DNA of 64,000 nucleotides from Evansella vedderi (lineage in GTDB: Bacteria; Bacillota; Bacilli; Bacillales; Salisediminibacteriaceae). Location: the NCBI RefSeq assembly GCF_030813435.1, contig NZ_JAUSUG010000022.1, positions 1-64,000 of the forward strand. Reading direction: 5' to 3'. Below, in pieces: positions 54,415 to 63,794 of the stretch (within the stretch, counting starts at the first letter, position 1; every line of letters begins with the position of its first letter). The notes under the pieces are model-generated. The model was given only the letters and a program-made list of their open reading frames with translations, was not told the origin of the DNA and did not search any database. A program made the position numbers and the translations under genes.

Positions 54415-55005
54415 ATGGCAAAATTACCTCCAGGACAATTTGAAACAGAGAAATGGCCTGTATTACATCAAGGGGATGTGTATGAGTTTAATGAAGAAAC
54501 ATGGAGATTTAAACTGTTTGGGGAAGTGGAAGAAGAGAAGACGTTTACTTACTCTGATGTGATGGATTTACCAAAAACGATTTCTACGATTGACATGCAC
54601 TGTGTGACGACATGGTCCAAATTTGGAATGGCGTTTGAAGGGATTACGTTACGAGAGTTAGTAAACAAAGTAAGACTTCGTCCGGACGTCCATTATGTGA
54701 AAATATTCGGTTACTATAATGGGGACCCATTTGGTTACTCAGCAAATTTACCGTTGAAGGATTTAATGGGGGATGATGCGTTGTTCGTGTATCGCTATAA
54801 GGATGTAAATCAGGAACAATGGTCGGAGATAACACCAAAGCATGGCTATCCATTAAGATTTATCCCCCCTGCCTCCTTTTACCTATGGAAGGGATCGAAA
54901 TGGGCTACTGGCATTCAATTTATGAAGGAAGATGAAGCGGGATTTTGGGAGGAGTTGGGCTATTCTATGACGGCGAATCCATTTAAAGAAGAGCGGTATC
55001 GTTGA
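54415..55005 (+). CDS. molybdopterin-dependent sulfite-oxidase-like protein (YuiH-like)
   Basis: 196 aa, one Oxidoreductase_molybdopterin-binding domain. The Mo-ligand cysteine is in DMHCVTTWSKFG; other family words are GITLRELVN, GYYNGDPFGYSANLPL, KHGYPLRFIPP and YLWKGSKWATGIQF. Lacks the haem and dimer domains of real sulfite oxidases, like Bacillus YuiH. Probably cytosolic, as no Tat signal is seen. No molybdopterin synthesis genes are near. Substrate unknown. Confidence 0.88.
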   Translation: MAKLPPGQFETEKWPVLHQGDVYEFNEETWRFKLFGEVEEEKTFTYSDVMDLPKTISTIDMHCVTTWSKFGMAFEGITLRELVNKVRLRPDVHYVKIFGYYNGDPFGYSANLPLKDLMGDDALFVYRYKDVNQEQWSEITPKHGYPLRFIPPASFYLWKGSKWATGIQFMKEDEAGFWEELGYSMTANPFKEERYR

Positions 55006-55035
55006 TATTAATACGAAAAGAAAGGATATATTTCC

Positions 55036-56028
55036 ATGAAGCTTAGCATTTTGGACCAATCCCCCATTTCTCCCGGGAAAACTGCGCAACAAGCCCTAAA
55101 TGAATCCTTGAAACTAGCGCAGGCAGGAGAGGCCCTTGGCTATACACGCTTTTGGATTGCGGAGCACCACAGCATGGATGACCTTGCTTGCCCAGCTCCT
55201 GAAGTCATGCTCGGCTACATTGGTGGGCAAACAAACACGATTCGTATTGGAGCGGGGGCAGTGCTGCTTCCACATTACAGTCCTTATCGAGTAGCGGAGA
55301 CTTATAATTTATTGGCAACCTTATTCCCTGGTCGCGTGGATTTAGGTATTGGTCGGGCGCCTGGTGGGTCAGCAGAAGCGACGATTGCCCTTTCCGGGAA
55401 TTTCTTAGAGAAGGTGCGTCACCTACCGGAATCGTTAAAAACCCTTATTAAATTTATCCATCATGATTTTTCCCATGAAGAAATGTTTTCAAAAATCAAG
55501 CCAACGCCGGTTCCTGAAACCGCCCCAAAACTATGGTTACTTGGAACGAGTGAAAAAAGTGCAAAGCTAGCTGCTGAAAATGGAATTGCTTATGCCTTTG
55601 GTCAATTTATGAGTGAGAGCGATGGGAGGGCTATCCTACAAACGTATCTTGAAAACTTTCAAGGAAGAATGTCGAAAGAGAAGCCAGAAGCCATATTGGC
55701 CGTTTCCGTCCTTTGCGGAGAGACTACAGACGCAGCGGAAAAACTCGCATGGCGCAGTTACCTTAGGAAAAAACAGCTTCCTAAAGATAATGAGATAGAA
55801 TACGACCAACTTCACAAGGATGAATTTGCCGCAATGAAAAAAAGCATGGTGATTGGTAATCCTCAAGAGGTTGTAAAATCACTTCGTAGTATGAAAGAGA
55901 ACTACGGAGCAGATGAAATAATGATTATTACGATAACTGACAGCTTTGAGTCCCGTTTACGTTCGTATGAGTTGATTGCAAAGGAAATAGGAAAAGGCCC
56001 CCTGTCACCACCAGAATGTTACTGGTAA
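55036..56028 (+). CDS. LLM-class flavin-dependent monooxygenase
   Basis: 330 aa bacterial-luciferase-like TIM barrel. Typical stretches: SILDQSPISPGKTAQQALNESL, YTRFWIAEHHSM, RIGAGAVLLPHYSPYRVAE, FPGRVDLGIGRAPGG, and LWLLGTSEKSAKLAAENGIAYAF. Members oxidise small molecules with reduced FMN; sulfur-compound monooxygenases belong here, but so do many of unknown use. Starts 31 nt after the molybdopterin gene and probably shares its transcript. An S-box RNA lies 40 bp downstream. Confidence 0.85.
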   Translation: MKLSILDQSPISPGKTAQQALNESLKLAQAGEALGYTRFWIAEHHSMDDLACPAPEVMLGYIGGQTNTIRIGAGAVLLPHYSPYRVAETYNLLATLFPGRVDLGIGRAPGGSAEATIALSGNFLEKVRHLPESLKTLIKFIHHDFSHEEMFSKIKPTPVPETAPKLWLLGTSEKSAKLAAENGIAYAFGQFMSESDGRAILQTYLENFQGRMSKEKPEAILAVSVLCGETTDAAEKLAWRSYLRKKQLPKDNEIEYDQLHKDEFAAMKKSMVIGNPQEVVKSLRSMKENYGADEIMIITITDSFESRLRSYELIAKEIGKGPLSPPECYW

Positions 56029-56069
56029 AAAATGTTGTATGTATGTTATACTATTCTTAATTCCATAAG

Positions 56070-56168
56070 GTTATCAAGAGTGAACGAGAGTCCTGGCTCC
56101 CTGACTTCACAGCAACCTGCCAAACGGTAAGGTGCTCCTACCAGCAAAGCATTGCTTTGGATGATAAC
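56070..56168 (+). ncRNA. S-box (SAM-I) riboswitch
   Basis: P1 is a perfect 7-bp stem, GTTATCA (56070-56076) with TGATAAC (56162-56168). Between lie AAGAGTGAACGAGAG, TCCTGGCTCCCTGA with the kink-turn, ACAGCAACCTGCC and GGTGCTCCTACCAGCAAAG, in SAM-I order. P2 is GTGAA/TTCAC, and the TGG loop can pair with the later CCA as pseudoknot. Some consensus positions differ (GGCTC for GGCCC). A terminator follows. Confidence 0.8.
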
Positions 56169-56177
56169 GAACGGCGA

Positions 56178-56214
56178 AAGCTCTTTGTTGCATCCTGCAA
56201 CAAAGAGCTTTTTT
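56178..56214 (+). terminator. S-box controlled terminator
   Basis: AAGCTCTTTGTTGCA / TGCAACAAAGAGCTT perfect stem followed by six T, 48 bp before the next start codon. Confidence 0.9.
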
Positions 56215-56261
56215 ATCGTTCCATTACTCTTGATGCCTTTTGAAAAAAAGGAGGAACTACC

Positions 56262-56588
56262 ATGAACACAACAGGTTTTATTCGCGGACTGATGTCCAAA
56301 AATGTAAGCAACGAGGATTATTTAAAGCATGTCACTAGTACAGTGGAACAGCAGTTGCAAGAGTGGGATCCAGAGTACAAAGTATTTGTCATGAAACTGT
56401 CTAACTATGAGATCATCGTCAAAAAGGAATTTCAGTATTATCAATTAAGCCTACCTGAGACTGAACTAAGTGCCCTGCAAAACAAATCACCCTATTCACT
56501 GGACAAGAAAATTTGGTCGGAATTAGTACATCAAGGTCTCCACTTGGAATGGGGTCCCGGGAATTATTTGGAATATGTGTTTCGATAA
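56262..56588 (+). CDS. unknown 108-aa protein under S-box control
   Basis: 108 aa, opening MNTTGFIRGLMSKNVSNEDY. Soluble, mixed helix/strand, without cysteine or a signal peptide. Notable segments are VEQQLQEWDPEYKVFVMKLS, EIIVKKEFQYYQLSLPETEL and LVHQGLHLEWGPGNYLEYVFR. I do not recognise the family. AAAGGAGG precedes the ATG. It is the only gene after the S-box, and a terminator follows it, so SAM starvation should raise it. A link to methionine or sulfur metabolism is inferred only from that control. Confidence 0.7.
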   Translation: MNTTGFIRGLMSKNVSNEDYLKHVTSTVEQQLQEWDPEYKVFVMKLSNYEIIVKKEFQYYQLSLPETELSALQNKSPYSLDKKIWSELVHQGLHLEWGPGNYLEYVFR

Positions 56589-56601
56589 GAAGTAATGAGA
56601 A

Positions 56602-56634
56602 TGCCCCAAATGGACCGAATTCACCTTTGGGGCA
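56602..56634 (+). terminator. terminator of the 108-aa gene
   Basis: TGCCCCAAA / TTTGGGGCA stem, 14 bp after the stop. Confidence 0.65.
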
Positions 56635-56710
56635 CATCTTTAAGCTCATTTATATACAAATTCAAAATAACTCTTCAACTACCTTCATGAAGGTCTCTAG
56701 TAATTTTCCC

Positions 56711-57520
56711 TTACCATTCATTTATCAACGGTCTTGGTGTCATCCACCATTGTTCATAATCAAGTTGATACCTAGTGGTCACTGTGCTTATATCTTCAGG
56801 CATCTTATAACTCGTCCACTTAGTAAAAATATCAACTAACTGGTCACATGTATCATTATCTTGTGTTTCACAAAATTTCCTGCATAGTTCTACTATACCT
56901 TCAGGCTTGTTTGGTATATTTTGTACTGTTTCCTCCAGTCTACGATTTGACGGAAATAGAATGTGATTTTCCTGAAGAATCAATCGATAAACCATATATA
57001 CAATTTCAGCAGCAACATGGGTTTTCATGTATCCTTCTGGTTCACACATCTTCCAAAAGTACATATAATTCATTTGTAATGCACTATAAAAAGAAAGCTG
57101 TTTATCTTCCTTTTCCCACATCTGAAAAACAGGAATATCATTAACTATGTTCTCGATCTCCGAATCTTTACTAAATAATACTCGAGAGCCAATAAAGGAA
57201 TTTCTAGTAGGTTCACTTCCCTTTTCAGCGGCAGCCTTGATATAATCTTTTGTCATATATTTAATATCAAAATACCCACCTTCATAGGTGCACAAACCGT
57301 CTATTACTTCTGATGTTGAATTCATCTTTTTTCTTTTTGCGAAATATTCTTGTGTTACTATAACCATAGCATCAAGATCAGAATCTGGTCGTTCTATTCC
57401 TTTCGCTACAGAACCACCAAAGACAAGTGCAATGATGTGATCCCGATCTGGAAATTTGTTTTTAAAATAATCAATCATAATTTCTAAAGATTCTTCATGA
57501 TGTTTATACATTTTAACCAC
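56711..57520 (-). CDS. nucleotidyltransferase-domain protein
   Basis: 269 aa. N-terminal Pol-beta-type nucleotidyltransferase with FGGSVAKGIERPDSDLDAMV (GGS and DLD catalytic triad elements) and a third acidic region in GGYFDIKYM. The helical C-terminal ~150 residues resemble the substrate-binding part of aminoglycoside adenylyltransferase-like or kanamycin-nucleotidyltransferase-like proteins. It may act on an aminoglycoside, another small molecule or nothing drug-related. No resistance cassette or mobility gene is near. Convergent with the S-box gene. Confidence 0.8.
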   Translation of the reverse strand: MVKMYKHHEESLEIMIDYFKNKFPDRDHIIALVFGGSVAKGIERPDSDLDAMVIVTQEYFAKRKKMNSTSEVIDGLCTYEGGYFDIKYMTKDYIKAAAEKGSEPTRNSFIGSRVLFSKDSEIENIVNDIPVFQMWEKEDKQLSFYSALQMNYMYFWKMCEPEGYMKTHVAAEIVYMVYRLILQENHILFPSNRRLEETVQNIPNKPEGIVELCRKFCETQDNDTCDQLVDIFTKWTSYKMPEDISTVTTRYQLDYEQWWMTPRPLINEW

Positions 57521-57573
57521 CCACTTAACGTTCGCATTTCAACTATTTATTTTGACACCCTCTCCTCAGTCAA

Positions 57574-58968
57574 TTAGGACTCTTTTCGTGCTTGTAGATC
57601 TGCTAAAATTTGTGGATACATTTTATCTAGTTTATAGAAATTAAGTATGGCCAGTTGTAATAATGCAATGATAGCTGGTGCCCAAACGAACAAGAAGGTA
57701 ATCATAGCGATGGCAGCATCAGTTTGCTCTGCTACCCCTCCAACATAGCCGCCGAGTGACAGGGACCAACCTATTATCGCTGCACCAAGACCCATTCCAA
57801 CTTTCGTACCAAAACTTCCGGCGCTATAAACTAAACCTTCTGTACGTAAGCCTGTTTTCCATTCCCCATATTCAATTGTATCCGCTAACATAGCAAAGAA
57901 GGAAGCTGCCATAGGAACCGCACCCAGACCACGGATAATAGATCCCACTATTACTAAAGTGAAGTTTGATGGATCAATCATAATGACAACGGTTCCAATC
58001 AATCCAAATAATAATCCAAAGATCATGGCATTACGTTTTCCGAATTTCTTTATAATAGGTGCTACAAATAGTAAACCGATCATTATTGGAAACAAACCAG
58101 CTAAGCCAAGTGGTCCAACTAATGCTGTATTTCCAAGAATATACTGTGCATAGTAAACGCCAAGTCCTCCGCCTAGCCCCATACCGGAGTAAGAAACCAG
58201 TGCAAATAATACCATCATTGCCCAGTATTTATTCTTGAATAAAGCTTTAACACCATCCTTAACCGGAACTTTTGATTGATCCACGTTAACAGCTGTTACA
58301 CGTTCTTTCGTCGTTAAGAAGGTTATAAGGAACAGAATACCTGCAAGAATACCGAAAATAGTGAAGGTTACCGTCCAACCCGTTTTTCCTCCCCCAAAAG
58401 CTTCTACAAGAGGAATGGTGAAGAAAATGACAATTACTGTCGCTATAAGTGCGGAAAACATCCGGAAAATATTTAACGTAGCTCGTTGATAGCTGTCTTG
58501 TGTCATTCGTGCATTCAATACACCGTAAGGAATATTAATACCAGTGTAAATAATATGAACTAAGTTATAAGTAATGGCAATATATACCAACATACCCACT
58601 GGACCTAAATCAGGGACAGTGAACAACATGATGGCAGAGATCGTATATGGTATTGCCAACCATAACAACCATGGTCTTGCTTTTCCATGCTTGGAATTTG
58701 TTTTATCAACGATTGCCCCCATCCCAATATCTGTGAACCCATCTAAAAGTCTTGATAGTAAAATAATCGTACCAACAGCTGCTGCTGAGGCACCAGCAAC
58801 ATCCGTATAGTAGAATACAAGGAAAGTAGACACTGCGGCAAAAACAAGATTACTTGCTAAATCACCGAAACCATAACCCATTTTCTCTGTAAAACCTATT
58901 TTTGCTCCTGTTGGTGTACCGCCCCCTGATGGTGTATCCACAACCTCTTCTTTTCTAATTGCTCCCAT
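57574..58968 (-). CDS. GPH-family sugar:cation symporter
   Basis: 464 aa from the ATG at 58968 (AAAGGAGG). Major-facilitator-type carrier of the glycoside-pentoside-hexuronide group with ~12 membrane helices: MGYGFGDLASNLVF, LLSRLLDGFTDIGMGAIVDKT, GKARPWLLWLAIP and the late RTEGLVYSAGSFGTKVG. It imports glycosides with sodium or protons. It is the second gene after the GH3 beta-glucosidase on the same strand (~110 bp apart), so it probably imports the beta-glucoside or xyloside cut by that enzyme. Confidence 0.92.
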   Translation of the reverse strand: MGAIRKEEVVDTPSGGGTPTGAKIGFTEKMGYGFGDLASNLVFAAVSTFLVFYYTDVAGASAAAVGTIILLSRLLDGFTDIGMGAIVDKTNSKHGKARPWLLWLAIPYTISAIMLFTVPDLGPVGMLVYIAITYNLVHIIYTGINIPYGVLNARMTQDSYQRATLNIFRMFSALIATVIVIFFTIPLVEAFGGGKTGWTVTFTIFGILAGILFLITFLTTKERVTAVNVDQSKVPVKDGVKALFKNKYWAMMVLFALVSYSGMGLGGGLGVYYAQYILGNTALVGPLGLAGLFPIMIGLLFVAPIIKKFGKRNAMIFGLLFGLIGTVVIMIDPSNFTLVIVGSIIRGLGAVPMAASFFAMLADTIEYGEWKTGLRTEGLVYSAGSFGTKVGMGLGAAIIGWSLSLGGYVGGVAEQTDAAIAMITFLFVWAPAIIALLQLAILNFYKLDKMYPQILADLQARKES

Positions 58969-59076
58969 GTTAAAACCTCCTTTAATATTTAGAAGATTAC
59001 AAAAACGACAAGTAATTCCATTTTTATTGGAGCTCCAAATCAATTAGGATCTATTAATTTGGAGCATCCAAGCATG

Positions 59077-61371
59077 TTATTTAGCTACCACTTGTGAAAC
59101 GGCATCGTCTAATTTTTCTAGTAAATCCGAAAGCATTTCTTCTGTGAAGGATTCGTTGAAAGATACGAGAGTTCGAAGTGGCATATACTTCATCATTGCC
59201 ACCAACATCTCTGATTGCTCCCCTTCCATGGCTTCCATCATTGGACTATTTTTCCTAATTTCAGCAAGTGCTTCTTGTAATACTGGCCCAGCATGAGGGT
59301 GTGCCATAATATCTCCCATCGTTGATGTTCTAGAGAAACGTACTGGAAGGGAAACAGTAGATTGTACCTTCACTTTTTCTGATAACACGATATCCTTAGA
59401 TGATTTCCCTACTAAAATCTCGAATTCTCCCGTTTCCACATGCCAATCTTTTAATTGGACGTTGTAGTATGCGAAGGCACGTTTATCGAGGGTAAACATA
59501 ACAATTGTTTCTTCCCCTGGTTCCAGTGCAACCTTTTCGAATCCTTTTAATTCTTTTGCAGGTCGAATAACGCTTGTTTCCACATCACGTACATAAAGTT
59601 GAACCACTTCTTTACCAGCAATGTTTCCAGTGTTTTTCACCGTTACATGAACATCCACTGTTTCTTCATCCGTTAATTCCTTTTTATTCACCGAAATAGT
59701 GGTATAGTCAAAAGTCGTGTAGCTTAAACCATAGCCGAACGGGAATAACGGTTCAATTTCCTTCGTATCGTAATAACGATAACCAACGAAAATTCCTTCT
59801 TTGTACTCTACTTTGTCACCTTCTCCTGGGAAGTTAAGGTGAGACGGATTATGACTTAGTTTCTGCGGGAAGGTTTCCGCCAATTTACCAGATGGGTTCA
59901 CTGCTCCGAATAGGACATCAGCTACGGCCCCACCAAATGCTTGTCCTCCTAAATACGCTTCAAGCAACCCTTTTACATTTCCTAACCAAGGCATCTCGAT
60001 TGGGGCACCATTACTTAGAACAACAATCACATTCGGTTGTACTTCCGAAACGGCTTCAATAAGTCGTTGATGATTCGCAGGAATGTGTAAGTGTGTACGG
60101 TCGTAGCCTTCTGATTCATAACGCTCTGGAAGTCCTACAAACACTACTGCTACATCGGACTGGATGGCAATGTCTTTCGCTTCTAAAATAAGTTGCTCAT
60201 CGATGTAGTCCGAGTCTAACTTATACCCTTCACCATAGGACACATCCGCTTCACCAGCCAATTTCTGCATTTCTTCAAACACATTATCTAGTTTAGTAGG
60301 AACAACGTGAGAACTTCCCCCACCTTGATATCTAGAGTGCTTAGCGAAAGCACCAAGTACCGCAATCTTCCCTTCCTTTTTCAGTGGAAGAACTTCTTCT
60401 TCATTCTTGAGAAGTACCATGCTTTCACTAGCCACTTGTCTAGCTAGGGCGTGGTGAGCTTCTTGGTCATACGTTGCATTTTCCTTTTTCTCGTCTACTG
60501 ATCTAAAAATGATTGTTAACAGTCTTTCTACTGCGTCGTTAAGGACCTCTTCTGATAGACTACCGTTTTTCACTGCTTCGACGATTTTCTTGTCCCCTTC
60601 TCCATTACTAGAAGGCATTTCCAACTCCAAGCCAGCTTCTAGCGCATGTGCCCGTTCATTTACAGCACCCCAGTCAGAAACGACGAAGCCTTCATGTCCC
60701 CACTGCTCTTTTAAAATATCCGTTAATAATGTTTTGTTTTCGGAGGCAAATTCTCCATTTACTTGGTTATAGGAACACATTACAGTCCACGGTTGTGCTT
60801 TTTTCACAGCACCTTCAAAGCTAGCAAGGTAAATTTCCCGAAGCGTCCGCTCATCTACCACTGCATCGGTTGACATTCTGCGGTGCTCTTGATTGTTTGC
60901 GGCAAAATGCTTTAAGGATGTCCCGACACCTTGGCTTTGTACCCCATTAATGTGACTTGCTGCTAATTCCGATGAGAGGTAAGGATCCTCAGAGAAATAT
61001 TCAAAGTTACGTCCACATAATGGAGAACGTTTAATGTTGGCACCTGGTCCAAGAAGTACCGCCACATCTTCTGCTTGGCACTCTTCCCCTAAGGCAACCC
61101 CTACTTTGTTAATAAGGTTTCTGTCCCAAGATCCTGCTAATCCCGCTGCTGATGGAAAACACGTTGCAGGAACGCTGTCAAAAAGACCAAGATTATCGGC
61201 ACCTTGCTTTTGTTTACGTAAACCATGTGGTCCATCCGTAACCATGACGGAAGGAATCCCTAATCGTTCTACTGGTTTGGTATGCCAAAAATTTAATCCA
61301 GAGCATAACCCCGCTTTTTCTTCTAAAGTTAATTCTTGTATAAGTTGACGAATAGTCTCACTACGATTCAT
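59077..61371 (-). CDS. GH3 beta-glucosidase
   Basis: 764 aa. Family 3 glycoside hydrolase without signal peptide, so it acts in the cytosol on imported glycosides. The nucleophile aspartate is in [11 protein letters not shown]-terminal barrel ([28 protein letters not shown]), sandwich domain with the acid/base region ([15 protein letters not shown]), fibronectin-III-like C-part ([17 protein letters not shown]), plus an extra ~85-residue helical tail ([22 protein letters not shown]). AGGAGG before the ATG. First gene of a unit with the symporter; cre-like sites lie upstream. Confidence 0.94.
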   Translation of the reverse strand: MNRSETIRQLIQELTLEEKAGLCSGLNFWHTKPVERLGIPSVMVTDGPHGLRKQKQGADNLGLFDSVPATCFPSAAGLAGSWDRNLINKVGVALGEECQAEDVAVLLGPGANIKRSPLCGRNFEYFSEDPYLSSELAASHINGVQSQGVGTSLKHFAANNQEHRRMSTDAVVDERTLREIYLASFEGAVKKAQPWTVMCSYNQVNGEFASENKTLLTDILKEQWGHEGFVVSDWGAVNERAHALEAGLELEMPSSNGEGDKKIVEAVKNGSLSEEVLNDAVERLLTIIFRSVDEKKENATYDQEAHHALARQVASESMVLLKNEEEVLPLKKEGKIAVLGAFAKHSRYQGGGSSHVVPTKLDNVFEEMQKLAGEADVSYGEGYKLDSDYIDEQLILEAKDIAIQSDVAVVFVGLPERYESEGYDRTHLHIPANHQRLIEAVSEVQPNVIVVLSNGAPIEMPWLGNVKGLLEAYLGGQAFGGAVADVLFGAVNPSGKLAETFPQKLSHNPSHLNFPGEGDKVEYKEGIFVGYRYYDTKEIEPLFPFGYGLSYTTFDYTTISVNKKELTDEETVDVHVTVKNTGNIAGKEVVQLYVRDVETSVIRPAKELKGFEKVALEPGEETIVMFTLDKRAFAYYNVQLKDWHVETGEFEILVGKSSKDIVLSEKVKVQSTVSLPVRFSRTSTMGDIMAHPHAGPVLQEALAEIRKNSPMMEAMEGEQSEMLVAMMKYMPLRTLVSFNESFTEEMLSDLLEKLDDAVSQVVAK

Positions 61372-61411
61372 AAAAACCTCCTATTAGCACTTTTTTCTCT
61401 TTCTTTATTTG

Positions 61412-61495
61412 AATTTTAATCGTTTTCATAGTAAGGTTTTAGTATTAATATATTTTTTTTGGTAAAAATATAATTTATTTTGAAACGTTTTCAAA
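61412..61495. promoter_or_regulatory. two cre-like sites between GH3 and AraC genes
   Basis: TGAAAACGATTAAA (minus strand, about 61414-61428) and the palindrome TTTTGAAACGTTTTCAAAA (61477-61495) both fit the CcpA/LacI pattern with central CG. They lie in the divergent promoter region, so glucose repression of both units is likely. Confidence 0.6.
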
Positions 61496-61550
61496 ATAAA
61501 AAAAGAGAGCGTTGAGAAATTGTAGTTTTGGGAATGGGAGGTATTTATTT

Positions 61551-62795
61551 ATGGAAGCCATGCTGCGGGACATAGAGGACATAGAATACTTTAGCAAACT
61601 TATTTATGAAACAGTGCATATCCCTGTTTTTTACATAAATAAGGACTTAGAGGTTATTACAGGGTTTCCGGCAATCTTTACGAGTAATCCTATATATCCC
61701 TCCTACGATGAATTATTTACACAGCTAGATTTTTTCAATGATCCCTTGCATGTTCCTGTTTTAAGAACAACGAACTTCCTAGAGAACTTTATCTCTATTA
61801 AAGTGGGAAACAACGATAAATTTGAAGGAGCATGGATATTAGGTCCGTCCGTCTACTCCCCTATTGCGGAGGAAACCATCTACGGGCTACTAAATGATTT
61901 TCAGGTGAGAATATCAGGGGATACCTTGAAGGAATACTATGAATCTTTACCAGTGATAAATAAGCTCACCCTGCTCCACGCAGGTCTTCTAGCGACTTAT
62001 CTCCTGTATTCGAAGCGACTCTCCGTTACGGACGTTATTCAAAAGGATACCATGCTGACAAATAACGTTACCATTGAAGAAAATCCTGATTTACACGTGT
62101 CAAAAAACAGGCAGGAAATTTCCTTTCATGCCTCCTTTCAATGGGAACAAATGTTGATGCAATGTGTGAAAGAGGGGCGTAAAGAAGATCTCATAAATAA
62201 ATTTGTTGTTCCTGAGTCTGAAGGGAAACCAGGAGTTCTTTCAAAGAAAAGCCATCTTAGGAGTGAAAAGAACTTAGCTATATCAGCCATCACGCTAGCA
62301 ACTCGTTACGCCATTGACGGTGGACTCCACCCTGAAATGGCTTACACCATGAGTGATCTCTATATACAAGGGTTAGAAGACATTAAGAGTGCGTTAGAGG
62401 TACAGATCTATCTAAGGGAAGCTTTATGTGATTTTACAGATCGGGTAAATGAGGTGAAGCATCACAAATACACGACTCCCATTATTGAGTGTCAGTCCTA
62501 TATTTTTAAACATCTTTATGAAGAAATTACGTTAGTACAACTGGCCAAGGTAGTGAATCTGCATCAAAACTATTTATCAGCTTTGTTTAAAAAAGAGGTA
62601 GGTACATCTATTACGGAATATATCCTTAAACAGAAAGTGGAAGAGGCGAAAAAGCTCCTCACACATTCTAATTATCCCTTATCGGAAATCTATACATGGC
62701 TTAACTTTCATGACCAAAGCCATTTTACTAAAGTATTTAAAAAGTACACTGGAACCACACCGAAAAAATATAAAAATCAGTGCCTAAAGCCCTGA
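61551..62795 (+). CDS. AraC-family regulator of the beta-glucoside unit
   Basis: 414 aa from the ATG at 61551, chosen because GGGAGG lies 9 nt upstream. The N-terminal ~160 residues look like a PAS/GAF-type sensor (IPVFYINKDLEVITGFPA, EGAWILGPSVYSP), as in AraC/YesN-like sugar regulators. A helical linker follows, and the last ~100 residues carry two helix-turn-helix motifs (TLVQLAKVVNLHQNYLSALFKKE, LNFHDQSHFTKVFKKYTGTTPKKY). Divergent from the GH3-symporter unit, which it probably activates. Confidence 0.87.
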   Translation: MEAMLRDIEDIEYFSKLIYETVHIPVFYINKDLEVITGFPAIFTSNPIYPSYDELFTQLDFFNDPLHVPVLRTTNFLENFISIKVGNNDKFEGAWILGPSVYSPIAEETIYGLLNDFQVRISGDTLKEYYESLPVINKLTLLHAGLLATYLLYSKRLSVTDVIQKDTMLTNNVTIEENPDLHVSKNRQEISFHASFQWEQMLMQCVKEGRKEDLINKFVVPESEGKPGVLSKKSHLRSEKNLAISAITLATRYAIDGGLHPEMAYTMSDLYIQGLEDIKSALEVQIYLREALCDFTDRVNEVKHHKYTTPIIECQSYIFKHLYEEITLVQLAKVVNLHQNYLSALFKKEVGTSITEYILKQKVEEAKKLLTHSNYPLSEIYTWLNFHDQSHFTKVFKKYTGTTPKKYKNQCLKP

Positions 62796-63120
62796 CGATT
62801 TTTTTCTATTTACTATCTCGTAAGCTTTAGTACCTCGTTTTAAACTCACAAATAGATAAAGACAATTGCTGTACACTATCCGTCTACTGTTCAGTAGTTG
62901 TTAAACAAATAAATAAGCGGCAGTCAATTCAACTTCCGCTTATTCCATAACGTTAACTTATTTAGTATACAAATGTTCTAGCAAACTTCTAGTTGGACTA
63001 GGGAACTTTAGAACTAGAGTTTACCTAGAGTATTCGTGACAATTAATTAATATTTATTGTACTTAAATATACAGCTTCCGTTGTATTGTAGTATCAATAG
63101 GGTCTGCTACAGAAACAATA
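62796..63120. other. convergent gap with hairpin
   Basis: Apart from a bidirectional hairpin at 62912-62944 (AATAAGCGG / CCGCTTATT), nothing recognisable. Confidence 0.5.
62912..62944. terminator. bidirectional terminator hairpin
   Basis: AATAAGCGG / CCGCTTATT stem between the convergent AraC and YesL-like genes; T run modest. Confidence 0.55.
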
Positions 63121-63732
63121 TTAGAATGCTATGTTTTTTCTTGGAAGAGACATCGAGGCTACTTTCATCATAATGAAACTAATTAAGCTCATTCCTATTG
63201 CAAAAATCAAAGCAGGTACAGCTAAATATATTAAAATAATAATAGCAATTCCTGCAAACAACGTTATCGTATGGAATGGTCTGCCAATAGCTAATATTAA
63301 CGCATGTTTCGGGTATTGCCAAAGCTTTAGGTTAAAGTGAACAAACACAGGGAAAATGTATAATAATATCAATAGATAGGCGAAACCAATAACAACTGTT
63401 ATACTAGCTAAGGTTAATTGAAGTAAGCCACTGTCTAATTGATGGAGTACTCTTAAATCAACATATAATACGACCCCAACTAGGATTACAATATACCCGA
63501 GAATATTTGATTGGATAAATTCAGCTTTAAATTTACTCCAGAAAAGTTTGAAAACAGGAGTATCAGCATCCTCCATAATTAACTCTCTCAAAACAGCAAA
63601 TAATGCTGCAGTAGCAGGAAATATCCCAACGATAATTAACCCTATACAAGAGAATAAAACCCATAGAATATTTAATAGTAGTAAGTTGAATCCCCAATTT
63701 CCAAGTCGAATATACCATTGTGTCCCAAACAT
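63121..63732 (-). CDS. YesL-like (DUF624) membrane protein
   Basis: 203 aa, about five membrane helices. N-terminal pattern LGNWGFNLLLLNILWVLFSCIGLIIVGIFPATAALFAVLRE is that of DUF624/YesL. Such proteins lie beside sugar ABC or polysaccharide-use genes in bacilli, perhaps aiding transport; function unknown. Located between the AraC-regulated beta-glucoside unit and a sugar kinase. The ATG follows AGGAGG. Confidence 0.87.
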   Translation of the reverse strand: MFGTQWYIRLGNWGFNLLLLNILWVLFSCIGLIIVGIFPATAALFAVLRELIMEDADTPVFKLFWSKFKAEFIQSNILGYIVILVGVVLYVDLRVLHQLDSGLLQLTLASITVVIGFAYLLILLYIFPVFVHFNLKLWQYPKHALILAIGRPFHTITLFAGIAIIILIYLAVPALIFAIGMSLISFIMMKVASMSLPRKNIAF

Positions 63733-63794
63733 GATGTGTCCTCCTAAAAAGTTTTAAATAACTTTTCCTATTAGCATTCTTCTAAGAGAAAACC

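Noticed and set aside
56711-57520. Aminoglycoside resistance gene
   Set aside because: Only the general nucleotidyltransferase fold can be supported; no close match to a named resistance enzyme and no mobile context.
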